The notes beneath the pieces are model-generated. The model searched no databases, was not told the DNA's origin, and was given only the letters and a program-made list of their open reading frames with translations. This document shows, piece after piece, positions 35,753 through 44,848 of a stretch of DNA of 64,000 bases (the stretch's first letter is position 1; the number at the start of each line of letters is the position of its first letter). The position numbers and the translations under genes are program-made. This stretch comes from Celeribacter ethanolicus. Lineage in GTDB: Bacteria; Pseudomonadota; Alphaproteobacteria; Rhodobacterales; Rhodobacteraceae. Location of the stretch: NCBI RefSeq assembly GCF_001550095.1, contig NZ_LRUC01000020.1, positions 62,001 to 126,000 of the forward strand. The letters are read 5' to 3'.

Positions 35753-37666
35753 TCAGACCTTGCCGAGCCGCGCCGCCCAGCCTTTCAGGACCAGCAGACC
35801 GCAGAGCGCGAGGATCGCTGCCGCAACGGCGACGGACACAGCCCCAAGAGGATCGAACACGGCACAGACCGCCAGAGCCAGAGAGACGGCAGCCAGACCC
35901 GTGGTCAGTCGGCTCTCCCCGGCCAGAAGCGCATCCACCGCCAGAATCGCGACGAAGGCACCGACGAGGCTGGCAGCCACGGTCCAGAGATCGCCTACGA
36001 GCAGGAGACCCGGCGCATAGACGAAGAGGAACGGCAGGACATAGATGATCCAGCCGAACCGCATCGCCGCAAAGGCGGTTTTCGTGAAGGACTCGCCGGA
36101 GATGCCGCTGGCCGCAAGCGCCGCGAAGGCCACGGGCGGGGTGATCATCGAGACCACGCCGAAATAGAGCACGAACAGATGTGCCGCCATCAAGGGCACG
36201 CCAAGCGCCACCAGCCCCGGTGCCAGAAGTGTGCCGACGATGATATAGACCCCCGTCGTCGCCATCCCCGCGCCCAGCACCATGGCGGACAATGCCGTCA
36301 GGATCAGGGACAGCAGGAGGCTGGTTTCGCCGATCTCCCGAATGCCGAGCGTCAGGCTGACATCGAGCCCGGTCATCCCCAACACACCGAGCACCACCCC
36401 AAGGGCCGAACCCGCGATCACCAGCGAAGCGGTGGTCTTATAGGCGCCCTGGGCGGAGGACCTGATCCGGCGCCAAAGCTCGGCAGGCCCATGCAGAATC
36501 CACCCCGAGAGCAGCGCCGCCGCGATGCCTGCGATGCCCGCGAGTTCCGTCATCCTGTCGCCCTTGAACATCACCGTCACGATGGCGATCACCGGCAGAA
36601 GATGCCAGAGATCGCGCCAGGTCAGGTCCGGCATCTCGTCCTGTGCGGTCGTGGCGGACGGTTCGGCCCCCTCGGGCAGAGGCGCGCCCTCGATCCGCGC
36701 GGCCATCCAGCTCGCCTGCACGAACATCACCGTGTAACAGAGGATCGCCGGAACCGTTGCCGCAAGCGCGATGCTGCCATATGACAGCCCGGTCAGATCG
36801 GCCATGAGAAAGGCGGCGGCCCCCATCACCGGCGGGGTGATCTGACCCATGGTCGAGGACACCGCCTCGATCCCGCCCGCCTTGGTGCCCGGAAGGCCGA
36901 AGCGGCGCATGGCCTGAATGGTAAAGGCGCCGGAGGTCAGCACATTGGAGCTGGCGCTGCCGGAGACCATGCCGAAAAGACCCGAGGAGACAATGGTCGC
37001 CTTGATCGCCATACCCTTGCCGCGCCGCGACATCTTACGGGCAAGCGCGTCGATCGCCGCCGTGCCGCCGGAGATCTCATACACCGCACCGAAGAGAATA
37101 TAGATGGTCACCGTGCCTGCGATCACCCCGAGCGTGCGACCGAGAAAGCCGTTGCCGCCGAACACCAGATAGACCGTGTAACGTTTCAGATCGACGGGCG
37201 CGGCGTCGAACGGCGCAGGGAAGAACTGCGCCAGATAGCCGACACCGAACACGCCGAACAACAAGAGCCCCATCATCGGGCCGCTGGCCAGGAACGAGGC
37301 CAGCAGGGTGACTGCGATCAACAGCACCGAGACGGTGAGCAGCCTTGGCGTCGGCATGATGAACAGCGCCGCCTCGCCCGCGAAATGGCGAAACAGGAAG
37401 AGCCCGACACCAAGTGCGGCGCAACCGGCGAGGAAGAACCCCGAACGCGGCAGAGCGGCGGACAGGTTGCGCGCCCGGAGCCACAGGGTGAACCCGAGCG
37501 CGAGCGCAAGCTCGACCGCAAGAAACTGGTCGACGACAAGATTGGACCGCAGCCAGTCGAACGGGTCAATCGCCCAGAGACATGGCAACAGCACAACAGC
37601 GAGACCGGACAGGGAAGTCAGCCCCCGAAGCCCCCTGTCCGAAAGTGTCCTGCGATCGGTCGCCAT
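35753..37666 (-). CDS. TRAP transporter fused permease (TAXI type)
   Basis: A 637-residue fused membrane protein combining the small and large TRAP permease subunits: about four N-terminal membrane segments followed by the 12-segment DctM-like part (VFGGNGFLGRTLGVIAGT, GLFGMVSGSASSNVLTSGAFTI, GQITPPVMGAAAFLMADLTG, VSMITPPVAFAALAASGI). The fused form pairs with TAXI-type binding proteins, one of which is encoded five bases upstream. It imports an organic anion driven by an ion gradient. The substrate is unknown. Confidence 0.92.
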   Translation of the reverse strand: MATDRRTLSDRGLRGLTSLSGLAVVLLPCLWAIDPFDWLRSNLVVDQFLAVELALALGFTLWLRARNLSAALPRSGFFLAGCAALGVGLFLFRHFAGEAALFIMPTPRLLTVSVLLIAVTLLASFLASGPMMGLLLFGVFGVGYLAQFFPAPFDAAPVDLKRYTVYLVFGGNGFLGRTLGVIAGTVTIYILFGAVYEISGGTAAIDALARKMSRRGKGMAIKATIVSSGLFGMVSGSASSNVLTSGAFTIQAMRRFGLPGTKAGGIEAVSSTMGQITPPVMGAAAFLMADLTGLSYGSIALAATVPAILCYTVMFVQASWMAARIEGAPLPEGAEPSATTAQDEMPDLTWRDLWHLLPVIAIVTVMFKGDRMTELAGIAGIAAALLSGWILHGPAELWRRIRSSAQGAYKTTASLVIAGSALGVVLGVLGMTGLDVSLTLGIREIGETSLLLSLILTALSAMVLGAGMATTGVYIIVGTLLAPGLVALGVPLMAAHLFVLYFGVVSMITPPVAFAALAASGISGESFTKTAFAAMRFGWIIYVLPFLFVYAPGLLLVGDLWTVAASLVGAFVAILAVDALLAGESRLTTGLAAVSLALAVCAVFDPLGAVSVAVAAAILALCGLLVLKGWAARLGKV

Positions 37667-37671
37667 CTCGC

Positions 37672-38625
37672 TTACTTGATCTGGCCGTGTTCTTGATAAA
37701 AGGCCATCGCCGCCGGGTGATAGTCGAGACCGATGTCGACATACATCGCCTCGGGATCGAACCAGTCGAGGCTGGCCACGGACTCGACCATCGTCGCCTT
37801 GCCCTCGTAGAGCCCCTTGAGCAGCGCCGTCACCGTCGCATCGTCCTCATCGGCATGGGTGTAGATGAAATAATCGTACTGAAGGATCTGGGTCGGTGCC
37901 TTGATCGTCGTCAGCGCGGGCTGCGGATCGAGCATCTGAAGACTCGCCACCGGCATGATTTCCCTGATCTTCACGGCGGCATCCTCGCCCCCCCCGAGTT
38001 GCAACGCCCGCAGACCGCCCACGTCACGCGACACCTGTTCGTCGCGCGGCGTGCCGATCACATGGATCAGAACATCGGTATCTCCCGCCACGAACGCCTC
38101 CGCCATGGCGGTGAAATTCGCGACCTGCACCCGTTCGACATCGTCATAGCTGAGCCCGCCCGAGGCCAGCAGCGCCGTGATCAGCGCCTCGCCGGTCACG
38201 GCCTGAACGAAGCCTGCGGGCACTCGTTTGCCTTTCAAATCGGCGACCGAGGCAATGCCGCTGTCTTCGCGCACGCCGAGCGTCATACGCATCGGCAGAA
38301 GCCGCGCCACAAGCCGCAGGTTGTCCATCTTGTGGTCCTTGAACCGGCCTTCGCCGAGCATCGCCTGACGCACCGCGATGGCGTTCTCGAGACCGAAATC
38401 GACCTCGCCCGCGTTGATGAACGGGCTAGCCTGGCTGGTGCTGTCATAGGGCTGCGGCCGCAGATCCATGTCGCTGTCTTCATTGGCCGCCTTGCTGATC
38501 GCGAGCGCGTAATTGTAGGTGCTCGATCCCTGGCCAGCGGACGCAATGGTGCTGGGTTCTGCGGTGGCAGCCATGGGAACGCAAATCCCCAATGCCATCA
38601 GCGCGGTGACGACTTTCCTGAACAT
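37672..38625 (-). CDS. TAXI family TRAP binding protein
   Basis: A 317-residue periplasmic solute receptor. It has a signal peptide (LMALGICVPMAATA) and then the family start SAGQGSSTYNYALAISKAAN. Other segments typical of TAXI proteins are GEVDFGLENAIA and VADLKGKRVPAGFV. TAXI proteins take up glutamate or other carboxylates, but family membership alone does not name the substrate. It is the first gene of the transporter operon, divergent from the carrier-thioesterase gene. Confidence 0.9.
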   Translation of the reverse strand: MFRKVVTALMALGICVPMAATAEPSTIASAGQGSSTYNYALAISKAANEDSDMDLRPQPYDSTSQASPFINAGEVDFGLENAIAVRQAMLGEGRFKDHKMDNLRLVARLLPMRMTLGVREDSGIASVADLKGKRVPAGFVQAVTGEALITALLASGGLSYDDVERVQVANFTAMAEAFVAGDTDVLIHVIGTPRDEQVSRDVGGLRALQLGGGEDAAVKIREIMPVASLQMLDPQPALTTIKAPTQILQYDYFIYTHADEDDATVTALLKGLYEGKATMVESVASLDWFDPEAMYVDIGLDYHPAAMAFYQEHGQIK

Positions 38626-38784
38626 CTGAATCCTCCCCTGAGAGGTCTGTTGTTGACGTTAGGGAAGATGCAACAGGCCGTACAAACAAATCAACGACAA
38701 TATCCCCCGTTCCGAACTTGCCTGCGAATTTGACATCCGTTAGCCTCCGAAACCATCAGAACAGGCCAGAGGCGGGGGGTCGCA

Positions 38785-38817
38785 ATGGCGAAACGGTTTG
38801 GCGCAGGACATGCTTGA
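38785..38817 (+). CDS. possible 10-codon upstream open reading frame
   Basis: An ATG with a GGCGGGGGG sequence five bases upstream opens a 10-codon frame, MAKRFGAGHA, whose stop codon overlaps the ATG of the next gene by eight bases. The larger gene has no good ribosome binding site of its own, so translational coupling is plausible. This is an inference from spacing only. Confidence 0.3.
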   Translation: MAKRFGAGHA

Positions 38818-39904
38818 TACGACCGCGCGCGATGCGCTCCGGCTCGCTTATGACTTCGCTCCGCCTGAAACGGAGCGCGAACGTCTGGTCTGTGGCATTT
38901 TCTCCGATGTCATGAAGGTCGCTCCCGTCGGTCTCGACGACGATTTCTACGATCTCGGCGGCGATTCCCTCATGGGCGAACAGATCAGCCTGATGATTCA
39001 GGAAAAGACCGGCAAGGATTTTGCCGTCTCCGCCCTCTTCGACTACCCCACGCCCCGCCTCATCTCCGAATTTCTGCAAGACGGCAAGGCCGAGATCGCT
39101 CCGAACTCGCATCCGATTTTCGTCGTGCATGGCAAGGGCGGCTACACCGCGCCGCGTCCCGAATTCTATGCCGGTCTTTCGCAGGGCACGAAGCTCGTGA
39201 TGTTCGAGCTTCCCGGCATCCGGACGCGCACGGACTATCCGCGCGACATTCCCGCCGTCGCCGCGGCCTATGTCACGCAGATCATGCGTGACTACCCAAC
39301 CGGGCCGGTGCTGCTCTCCGCCTTCTGCGCTGGTGGCCTGATCGCCATCGAGATGATGGCCCAGCTCAAAGCCGCCGGGCGCGAGGTGCCCGGTCTCGTG
39401 CTGCTCGACCCCAGCGCGCCGCGCCGCGTGCTCGACCGGCACAGGCTTCAGTCGAAGATCGAGACCGGCAACGCCAATACGCTCGACCGGCTGCGGCATC
39501 GGCTGCGCTATACGCCCCGCACGCCGAACGCATTCGACCGTCTTCGGGACCGGATCGAACGTGGCCTGCGCCTGCTCGCCACTCTGGACGATGCGCGCAA
39601 GGCCTCGCGGAAAAAGCAGGGCGCGTTCTGGAAATACCGGGACGCCGGGTTTCGCATCCTGCCGCGTGCCAGCCTGATCGTTGCCTATCGTTTCGCATGG
39701 CCCGCCCCCTACACCGGCAAGGTGACGATCATCGCCTCGCAGCAACGCGCCAAGGCCTTGGCCTCCGAAACCTCGGTCTGGCAGCGCTTCATCCCGAACC
39801 GCACCGTCGAGGTGCTGTCGGAAACCCATGGCGACATCGGTCAGGCCAATGCGGGCGCCGTGGCCGCGCGGATGGAACAGCTTCTGCTGGAACCGCTGGC
39901 CTGA
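38810..39904 (+). CDS. carrier-domain/thioesterase protein with Cys nucleophile
   Basis: A two-domain protein of about 364 residues. Residues 10-85 are a peptidyl/acyl carrier domain with the phosphopantetheine serine in LGGDSLMG (Ser53). Residues 100-360 are an alpha/beta hydrolase thioesterase of the NRPS type (PIFVVHGKGG, then VLLSAFCAGGLIAIEM). The nucleophile position that is normally serine in GxSxG is cysteine (Cys173); an aspartate in LLDPSAP and a histidine in SETHGDIGQ could finish a triad. Cysteine at this place occurs in some NRPS thioesterases that make strained or amide products. The start is uncertain: ATG 38810 is used, with TTG 38798 as an alternative. The facing gene encodes an adenylate-forming ligase that could load the carrier. 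Confidence 0.82.
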   Translation: MLDTTARDALRLAYDFAPPETERERLVCGIFSDVMKVAPVGLDDDFYDLGGDSLMGEQISLMIQEKTGKDFAVSALFDYPTPRLISEFLQDGKAEIAPNSHPIFVVHGKGGYTAPRPEFYAGLSQGTKLVMFELPGIRTRTDYPRDIPAVAAAYVTQIMRDYPTGPVLLSAFCAGGLIAIEMMAQLKAAGREVPGLVLLDPSAPRRVLDRHRLQSKIETGNANTLDRLRHRLRYTPRTPNAFDRLRDRIERGLRLLATLDDARKASRKKQGAFWKYRDAGFRILPRASLIVAYRFAWPAPYTGKVTIIASQQRAKALASETSVWQRFIPNRTVEVLSETHGDIGQANAGAVAARMEQLLLEPLA

Positions 39905-39914
39905 AACTCCCGCC

Positions 39915-41408
39915 TCAGCTTTCGAGCGAGGCGCGCAGTTCCCGGCGCAGCACCTTCCCGTTGGTGTTGCGCGGCAGGCTGTCAAGGAAGATGAATTTTC
40001 GCGGCCGCTTGTCGGGCGCAAGCTGCACCCGGCACTCCGCAGCGAGATCGCCCTCCGTCACGCCGGATTTGGCCACGACGAAAGCGGCGATTTCTTCGCC
40101 GAACTCGACGCTGGCAAAGCCGGTGACGGCGACATCCGCAACACCCGGGACGGCCTGAAGCACCGTTTCGATCTCCGCCGGATAGACATTGGCACCGCCG
40201 CGAATGATCATGTCGGAGCTGCGCCCGACCACGGTCAGGAAACCGTCCGTCGAGACTTTCGCAAGATCCCCGGTATAGGCCCAGCCGTCGCGGATCTTGT
40301 CGCCGGTGTCGCGCGCACGGTTCTTGTACATGCCCTCGGCCATGCCATGGCTGCGGACCCGCAGCGCGCCGACCTCGCCCGCAGGCAGCGGGGTGTGGTC
40401 CTCATCGACAATCTCGAGCCGCACGGTCGGCAGGACCCGCCCGTCGGTGTGGCTGTGGCTGGCGACATCCGCCCCGGCGAGCACCGAACAGGTGCCGGAC
40501 ACGGAGGAGGAAAAGCAATGCAGGAACCCCGGCGTCAACTCCTGCCAGGCCCGCAGCTTGTCATGCGCCTCCATGCCGGAGCCGCCGCAATAGAGCATTT
40601 TCAGATCGGGCATCAGCGGCTTTCCGGTCCCGTTCGACAGGCCGAGCATGGCCTTGACCGTGGCGGGAACCGCGAAGAGGAAGGTGATGCCCTGGGAGTT
40701 CACCTTTTCGATCAGTTCGTCGGCCGCGAAGATCGGCGGATGGAAACACACGGTCGCCCCGCGCATCAACTGCCCGATGGTATGGTTGCGCGAGGCGGAG
40801 AAGGACAGCGGATAGGCGTTGAGGAATTTGCCTTCGAAAGGATAATGCGCCTCGAACCCGTATCCGAAGGAACGCAACTGGATGGTCCGGTGACTTGCGA
40901 CGATGCCCAGAGGCCGCCCTGTCGTCCCGGAAGTCAGGGAGATGAGCGCCGGGTGGCTTTCGGTCCCTTTGCGTTCGACAGGAGCATCCGAATGGCGGGC
41001 GGCGGTGTCTTTCCACCCCGCATCGCAGGCGATCGACCGATAGGCACCATTCGACAGGTCCCGATCTTCAAGAAGAGCTGCCAGGTCGAACTCTTCGCTC
41101 AGACGCCCCCGCTCATCGGCCCGGTTGCGGAAATCTATCGGCACGGCCACCGCATCGAGCATCCAAATCGCCACCATCGCGAGCACCGTATCGACACTGT
41201 CACGCAGCACCAGCCCGACCTGATCGCCCGCTTTCAGCCCTTCGGCCTGAAACTGCCGCGCCCATTGCGCGGAGGTGGCCACGAGCCCGGCGAAGGACAC
41301 GCTGCGCGCACCGGAAACGAGGGCGGGACGTGCTCCGTACCGCGCCCCGAGGGCATGAAACGTGTCGGCGAGATTGCTGTGGTTTTGCTGTGACATATGA
41401 GGGTCCAT
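39915..41408 (-). CDS. adenylate-forming ligase (acyl-CoA synthetase/A-domain type)
   Basis: A 497-residue ANL-superfamily enzyme. The AMP-binding P-loop ALISLTSGTTGRPLG, the RSHGMAEGMYKN region, the hinge and aspartate in YTGDLAKVSTDGFLTVVGRSSDMI and the C-terminal catalytic lysine in NTNGKVLRREL are present. It activates a carboxylate as adenylate and passes it to CoA or a carrier thiol. It is convergent with the carrier-thioesterase gene with only ten bases between stops. Loading of that carrier is an inference from neighbourhood. The start could be the ATG four codons further in. Confidence 0.87.
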   Translation of the reverse strand: MDPHMSQQNHSNLADTFHALGARYGARPALVSGARSVSFAGLVATSAQWARQFQAEGLKAGDQVGLVLRDSVDTVLAMVAIWMLDAVAVPIDFRNRADERGRLSEEFDLAALLEDRDLSNGAYRSIACDAGWKDTAARHSDAPVERKGTESHPALISLTSGTTGRPLGIVASHRTIQLRSFGYGFEAHYPFEGKFLNAYPLSFSASRNHTIGQLMRGATVCFHPPIFAADELIEKVNSQGITFLFAVPATVKAMLGLSNGTGKPLMPDLKMLYCGGSGMEAHDKLRAWQELTPGFLHCFSSSVSGTCSVLAGADVASHSHTDGRVLPTVRLEIVDEDHTPLPAGEVGALRVRSHGMAEGMYKNRARDTGDKIRDGWAYTGDLAKVSTDGFLTVVGRSSDMIIRGGANVYPAEIETVLQAVPGVADVAVTGFASVEFGEEIAAFVVAKSGVTEGDLAAECRVQLAPDKRPRKFIFLDSLPRNTNGKVLRRELRASLES

Positions 41409-41651
41409 CTGGCGAGGTGTCGAGGCTTGGCATCGGAACGGGTGACTTCGGGGAAGCCTGCATCAGAAAACACAGCTCTCCCTGCCGGGGAAACAGATTT
41501 TCGCAAAATGCACAGATTTTCCGGACTTCCTGCGCCAGCCGGTCAAGACCCGGGCACGAAACGGCTCCGGAAACGCCGTGACAAGCCTTCGGGCGCACGG
41601 TATCCTGCGCAGTGAAATCTCCAGGAAGCACCTAGGAAAGCACCCGGCGGC

Positions 41652-42296
41652 ATGCCCTTATATCACATTAACGGCAAGCTGATCCTGTTCATGCACATTC
41701 CGAAAACCGGCGGAACATCGGTCGATCACTGGCTGCGCAGTCTCGGCACCCCCATCCTCGGCTCCATTGGCGCAGAAATCGACTGGCTGCCCTGTGTGCC
41801 GCAACATCTGCACGCCGAAGCTCTTGCGAAACTCGTGCCGCATGGCGCCCCCGATTTCGCCTTTGCCATCGTGCGGCATCCGGAAAAGCGGATGGTCAGC
41901 GAGTTCTTTCATCGTCACAAGGACAAGCGCACCCGACAGATCGGCCCCTATCTGCGCAGGCGGTCTTTCGATGAGATGACGACGGGGCAGATGAGCCGCT
42001 ATTTCGAAACCTGGCAGGACCGCGCCTTCGCCAAGTTTCGCAAATACCCGTTCTGGGACGACAACCATGTCCGCCCGCAAAGCGCCTTCACGAACTGGCC
42101 GGGCCTGCATGTCTTCCGTTTCGAAGACGGGCTGCAAAGCGTCTACGACCGGGTCACCGGGGAGCTTGGCCTGCCCCGTGTCGGCGAGGTGCCGCGCCTG
42201 AACACCGGCCGCAAACATGCCCTCGTGCTGACCGAAAGGGCCAGGACCCGCATCCGCGCGGTCTATGCCCAAGATTTCGACACCTGGTACAGTTGA
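41652..42296 (+). CDS. sulfotransferase family 2-like protein
   Basis: A 214-residue protein with the PAPS-binding loop FMHIPKTGGTSVDHWLRSLG near its N-terminus and AIVRHPEKRMVSEFFHRHKD as the likely 3'-phosphate-binding strand and helix. Proteins of this type often sulfate surface glycans. It is shorter than many relatives. It lies between an adenylate-forming ligase and a glycosyltransferase, so a sulfated glycoconjugate is a possible product. No membrane anchor is visible. Confidence 0.8.
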   Translation: MPLYHINGKLILFMHIPKTGGTSVDHWLRSLGTPILGSIGAEIDWLPCVPQHLHAEALAKLVPHGAPDFAFAIVRHPEKRMVSEFFHRHKDKRTRQIGPYLRRRSFDEMTTGQMSRYFETWQDRAFAKFRKYPFWDDNHVRPQSAFTNWPGLHVFRFEDGLQSVYDRVTGELGLPRVGEVPRLNTGRKHALVLTERARTRIRAVYAQDFDTWYS

Positions 42297-42380
42297 GTCC
42301 GCGACGCCCAACGGCTTTCCACCAGACTGCAAAACACACTTGCCAAACGCCTGTGTGACGTTCTAATTGCATAAGATTGC

Positions 42381-42393
42381 TGACGTAACGTCA
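42381..42393. promoter_or_regulatory. perfect palindrome upstream of the GT4 gene
   Basis: TGACGTAACGTCA is a perfect 13-base palindrome in the 198-base gap between the sulfotransferase and the glycosyltransferase genes, about 100 bases before the latter. The regulator is unknown. Confidence 0.4.
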
Positions 42394-42494
42394 ATCTCTT
42401 CAGGTCCATTGAGACGCACAGCTCGTCAAAACCTGCCGGACGGTCGTCATACTATTTCGCGACGACACGACCAAACCCGTGGGGACACCGGGAC

Positions 42495-43622
42495 ATGAAA
42501 GCCTGCATCGCAACCGGCACCTATCATGCGGCCGGGGAGACCTTCGTCAATCGGCATATCGCGGAGCTGTTCGGCGGCAATACCTGTGTGCTGTTCAACA
42601 CCGCCAAAGGCGACAACCCGTTGCAAAAGCCTAACATGTCCCGGCGCAACCGGTTCGAGGCCTCGCCACGCAAACTCTGGCAAACGCTGCGAGAGCTGCC
42701 GCGCTATGGCACCACCTCTTTGCCGCACGGCAAGGCGCGGTCCCGTGTCGAAGCCTTTCTTCGCGATCAGAAACCCGATCTCATTCTCGCCGAATTCGGC
42801 CCCGAAGCCGTCGCCTTGACCCCTCTCGCCCGTGCGCTCGACCTGCCCCTTTTCGGGTATTTCCGCGGCTACGACGCCTCGAAACTGCTGCGCGATCCGG
42901 GCAAACGGCGCGCCTATCGCAAATGCATGCCCCACTGGCACGGCGTCTTCGCAGTTTCGCAATTCCTGCTCGACAATCTCGCGGCCCATGACATCGCCCA
43001 TCCGAGAAGCGCGGTCATCCCAAGCGGCGTCAACACCGAGCTGTTTCATCCCGCCGAGAAACGATCCGCGAGCTTTCTCTACGTCGGACGGCTGATCGAA
43101 AAAAAAGCTCCCGACCTGGTGCTGCGGGCCTTCCTCGACGCCGCCACACGCGTTACGGACGCCCATTTGACGATCATCGGAGACGGCACGCTTTCCGCCC
43201 CCTGCCAGGCTCTGGTCGCAGCGCGCGGCATGCAAGATCGCGTCACCTTCACCGGGGCCCTGCCCCATTCGGAGGTCTGTACCCTGATGTCCCGCACAGC
43301 CATTTTGCTGCAACATTCCGTGACCGCGCGAAACGGCAACACCGAGGGCCTGCCGACTTCGATCCAGGAAGCCATGGCCTCGGGCATGGCCGTGCTCTCG
43401 ACCCGCCACGCGGGCATCCCCGAAGCGGTGGTCGAGGGGGAAAACGGTCTCCTGGTGACGGAACATGACGAAGCAGGCTTTCGCGACGGCATCGTCGCGC
43501 TGGCCAACGCCCCCGAGACGGTCGCCCGCATGGGGGCAGACGGACGCAGACGGGCGGTTGCACAATTCGACAACCGAACTCTTCTGGCAGCGCTGGAGGC
43601 ACGGCTCACCGGCTGGTTGTAG
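42495..43622 (+). CDS. GT4 family glycosyltransferase
   Basis: A 375-residue GT-B-fold retaining glycosyltransferase of family 4. The C-terminal nucleotide-sugar domain has FLYVGRLIEKKAPDLVLRAF, LTIIGDGTL, VTFTGALPHSEV and the ExxxxxxxE region EGLPTSIQEAMASGMAVLSTRHAGIPEAV, read as overlapping motifs. It is cytosolic or membrane-associated. Sugar and acceptor cannot be read from sequence. The neighbours suggest a role in the same pathway as the sulfotransferase and acyl genes, but they do not overlap. Confidence 0.9.
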   Translation: MKACIATGTYHAAGETFVNRHIAELFGGNTCVLFNTAKGDNPLQKPNMSRRNRFEASPRKLWQTLRELPRYGTTSLPHGKARSRVEAFLRDQKPDLILAEFGPEAVALTPLARALDLPLFGYFRGYDASKLLRDPGKRRAYRKCMPHWHGVFAVSQFLLDNLAAHDIAHPRSAVIPSGVNTELFHPAEKRSASFLYVGRLIEKKAPDLVLRAFLDAATRVTDAHLTIIGDGTLSAPCQALVAARGMQDRVTFTGALPHSEVCTLMSRTAILLQHSVTARNGNTEGLPTSIQEAMASGMAVLSTRHAGIPEAVVEGENGLLVTEHDEAGFRDGIVALANAPETVARMGADGRRRAVAQFDNRTLLAALEARLTGWL

Positions 43623-43760
43623 ATCGCAGCGGCCAGCACACAGAACTTGACGGATGTGGCGGGCTTCGCAAAGCTGCCGTGACATCACCGACTAGGACGC
43701 CCGCATCCCGCCCTGCACGTACCTTTTCGCCATGTTTTACGATCACGCAGGAGACCCCAT

Positions 43761-44006
43761 ATGGATGACACCCAGATCAGAACCGCCATTCTCGACGCCG
43801 TGGCCAAGGCCGCGCAAGTCGACCAGGCAACCCTGACCGACACGACGCCTCTGGGCGCAGGCGGGCTTGGCCTCGACTCCATCGCCATGCTGGACCTCGT
43901 GCTGGACCTCGAGGACGTCACCGGCCTGCAATTGCGCAGCGAAGCGCTGGGGGGTGACGATCTGGCAACGCTGGGAGGGCTGGTCCGATATATGTGCTCT
44001 CTCTGA
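43761..44006 (+). CDS. acyl carrier protein
   Basis: A free-standing 81-residue carrier protein with the phosphopantetheine serine in GLGLDSIAML, and the usual four-helix profile. AGGAG precedes the ATG. It is not the housekeeping AcpP, which is more acidic and is encoded with fab genes. The next gene begins inside its last codons (13-base overlap), which indicates coupled translation with the acyltransferase-like protein. Confidence 0.88.
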   Translation: MDDTQIRTAILDAVAKAAQVDQATLTDTTPLGAGGLGLDSIAMLDLVLDLEDVTGLQLRSEALGGDDLATLGGLVRYMCSL

Positions 44007-44848
44007 TCCACCGGCCCAAGCGCTACCTCGCGGCGGAGCACGCTCGCGCCCCCGGCACGCTCGCCGACAAGCTCACCCAGTTGCGCGAGATGGCCAAGGA
44101 GCGCCCGCCGCATCCCAGGCTTTGGAAACGCGCGAAACATTTCTGCCCGGGGACCCGGTCCGAGCGGCGCGACTGGTGCGCCCGGGTCTGGTGGGGGATC
44201 GCGGCGGGCGAATTGCTCCGCGTCCACCTCTATGACCGCGCCAGCCGTGCCCAGGCGATGGATCTCGTTCTCCCGCCGGACCTCTCCGCGCTCGATCCCG
44301 CCAGAACCGGGCGCGGTGCCATTCTGGCCGCCGCGCATCTCGGCCCGCCGAAATTCGCGATGAATCTGGTGCTCGACCGCTTTGCCAAGCCCCTGATCGT
44401 GACCAACACACAGGACATGCCGGACTGGCAGCGCGCCGAAGAGGGGGGATTTCTCAACCCCCGCGACCCTCAGGCCCGGGCACAAATCCTGCTCCGGGGC
44501 GCCGTGCAACTGCGTCGCGGCGGCGTGTTCTTTGCCGCCCCCGATGGCAAGCAGACCCGGGACACACTCGGCGTCGAAGGCTTCGGTCAACACTGGGAGT
44601 TCTCCGTCGGCCTGCCCGCGCTCGCCCGGAAGCTCAAGGCCGACAGCTTCGTGTTCCTGGCGCTTTGGGAGGGGGAGCGGATCGCCCTGCGCTGCACCCC
44701 GATCACAGTACCGGCGGAGCTTGCCCCTGAAGACCATCACCGGGCCTGGATCGAGGCGTACTGGCGCAGCCTGTCTTCCGTGATTGCAAGCTCCCCCGAA
44801 AATCTCCGCTTCCTCGCCCCGCCGCTTCGCAAGGAGTTCACCCGATGA
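43994..44848 (+). CDS. LpxL-like acyltransferase with altered active site
   Basis: A 284-residue protein resembling lysophospholipid/lipid A acyltransferases (LpxL/HtrB fold), starting at GTG within the ACP gene. The expected catalytic motif is H-x4-E or H-x4-D; here it reads AAHLGPPKF with His115 and lysine at position 120 where the acid should be. A later segment, GGVFFAAPDGKQTRDTLGVEGFG, fits the second conserved block of the family. It lacks the N-terminal membrane helix of LpxL. Co-translation with an ACP and a ligase suggests it moves an acyl group from that ACP, but the altered motif leaves activity in doubt. Confidence 0.7.
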   Translation: MLSLIHRPKRYLAAEHARAPGTLADKLTQLREMAKERPPHPRLWKRAKHFCPGTRSERRDWCARVWWGIAAGELLRVHLYDRASRAQAMDLVLPPDLSALDPARTGRGAILAAAHLGPPKFAMNLVLDRFAKPLIVTNTQDMPDWQRAEEGGFLNPRDPQARAQILLRGAVQLRRGGVFFAAPDGKQTRDTLGVEGFGQHWEFSVGLPALARKLKADSFVFLALWEGERIALRCTPITVPAELAPEDHHRAWIEAYWRSLSSVIASSPENLRFLAPPLRKEFTR

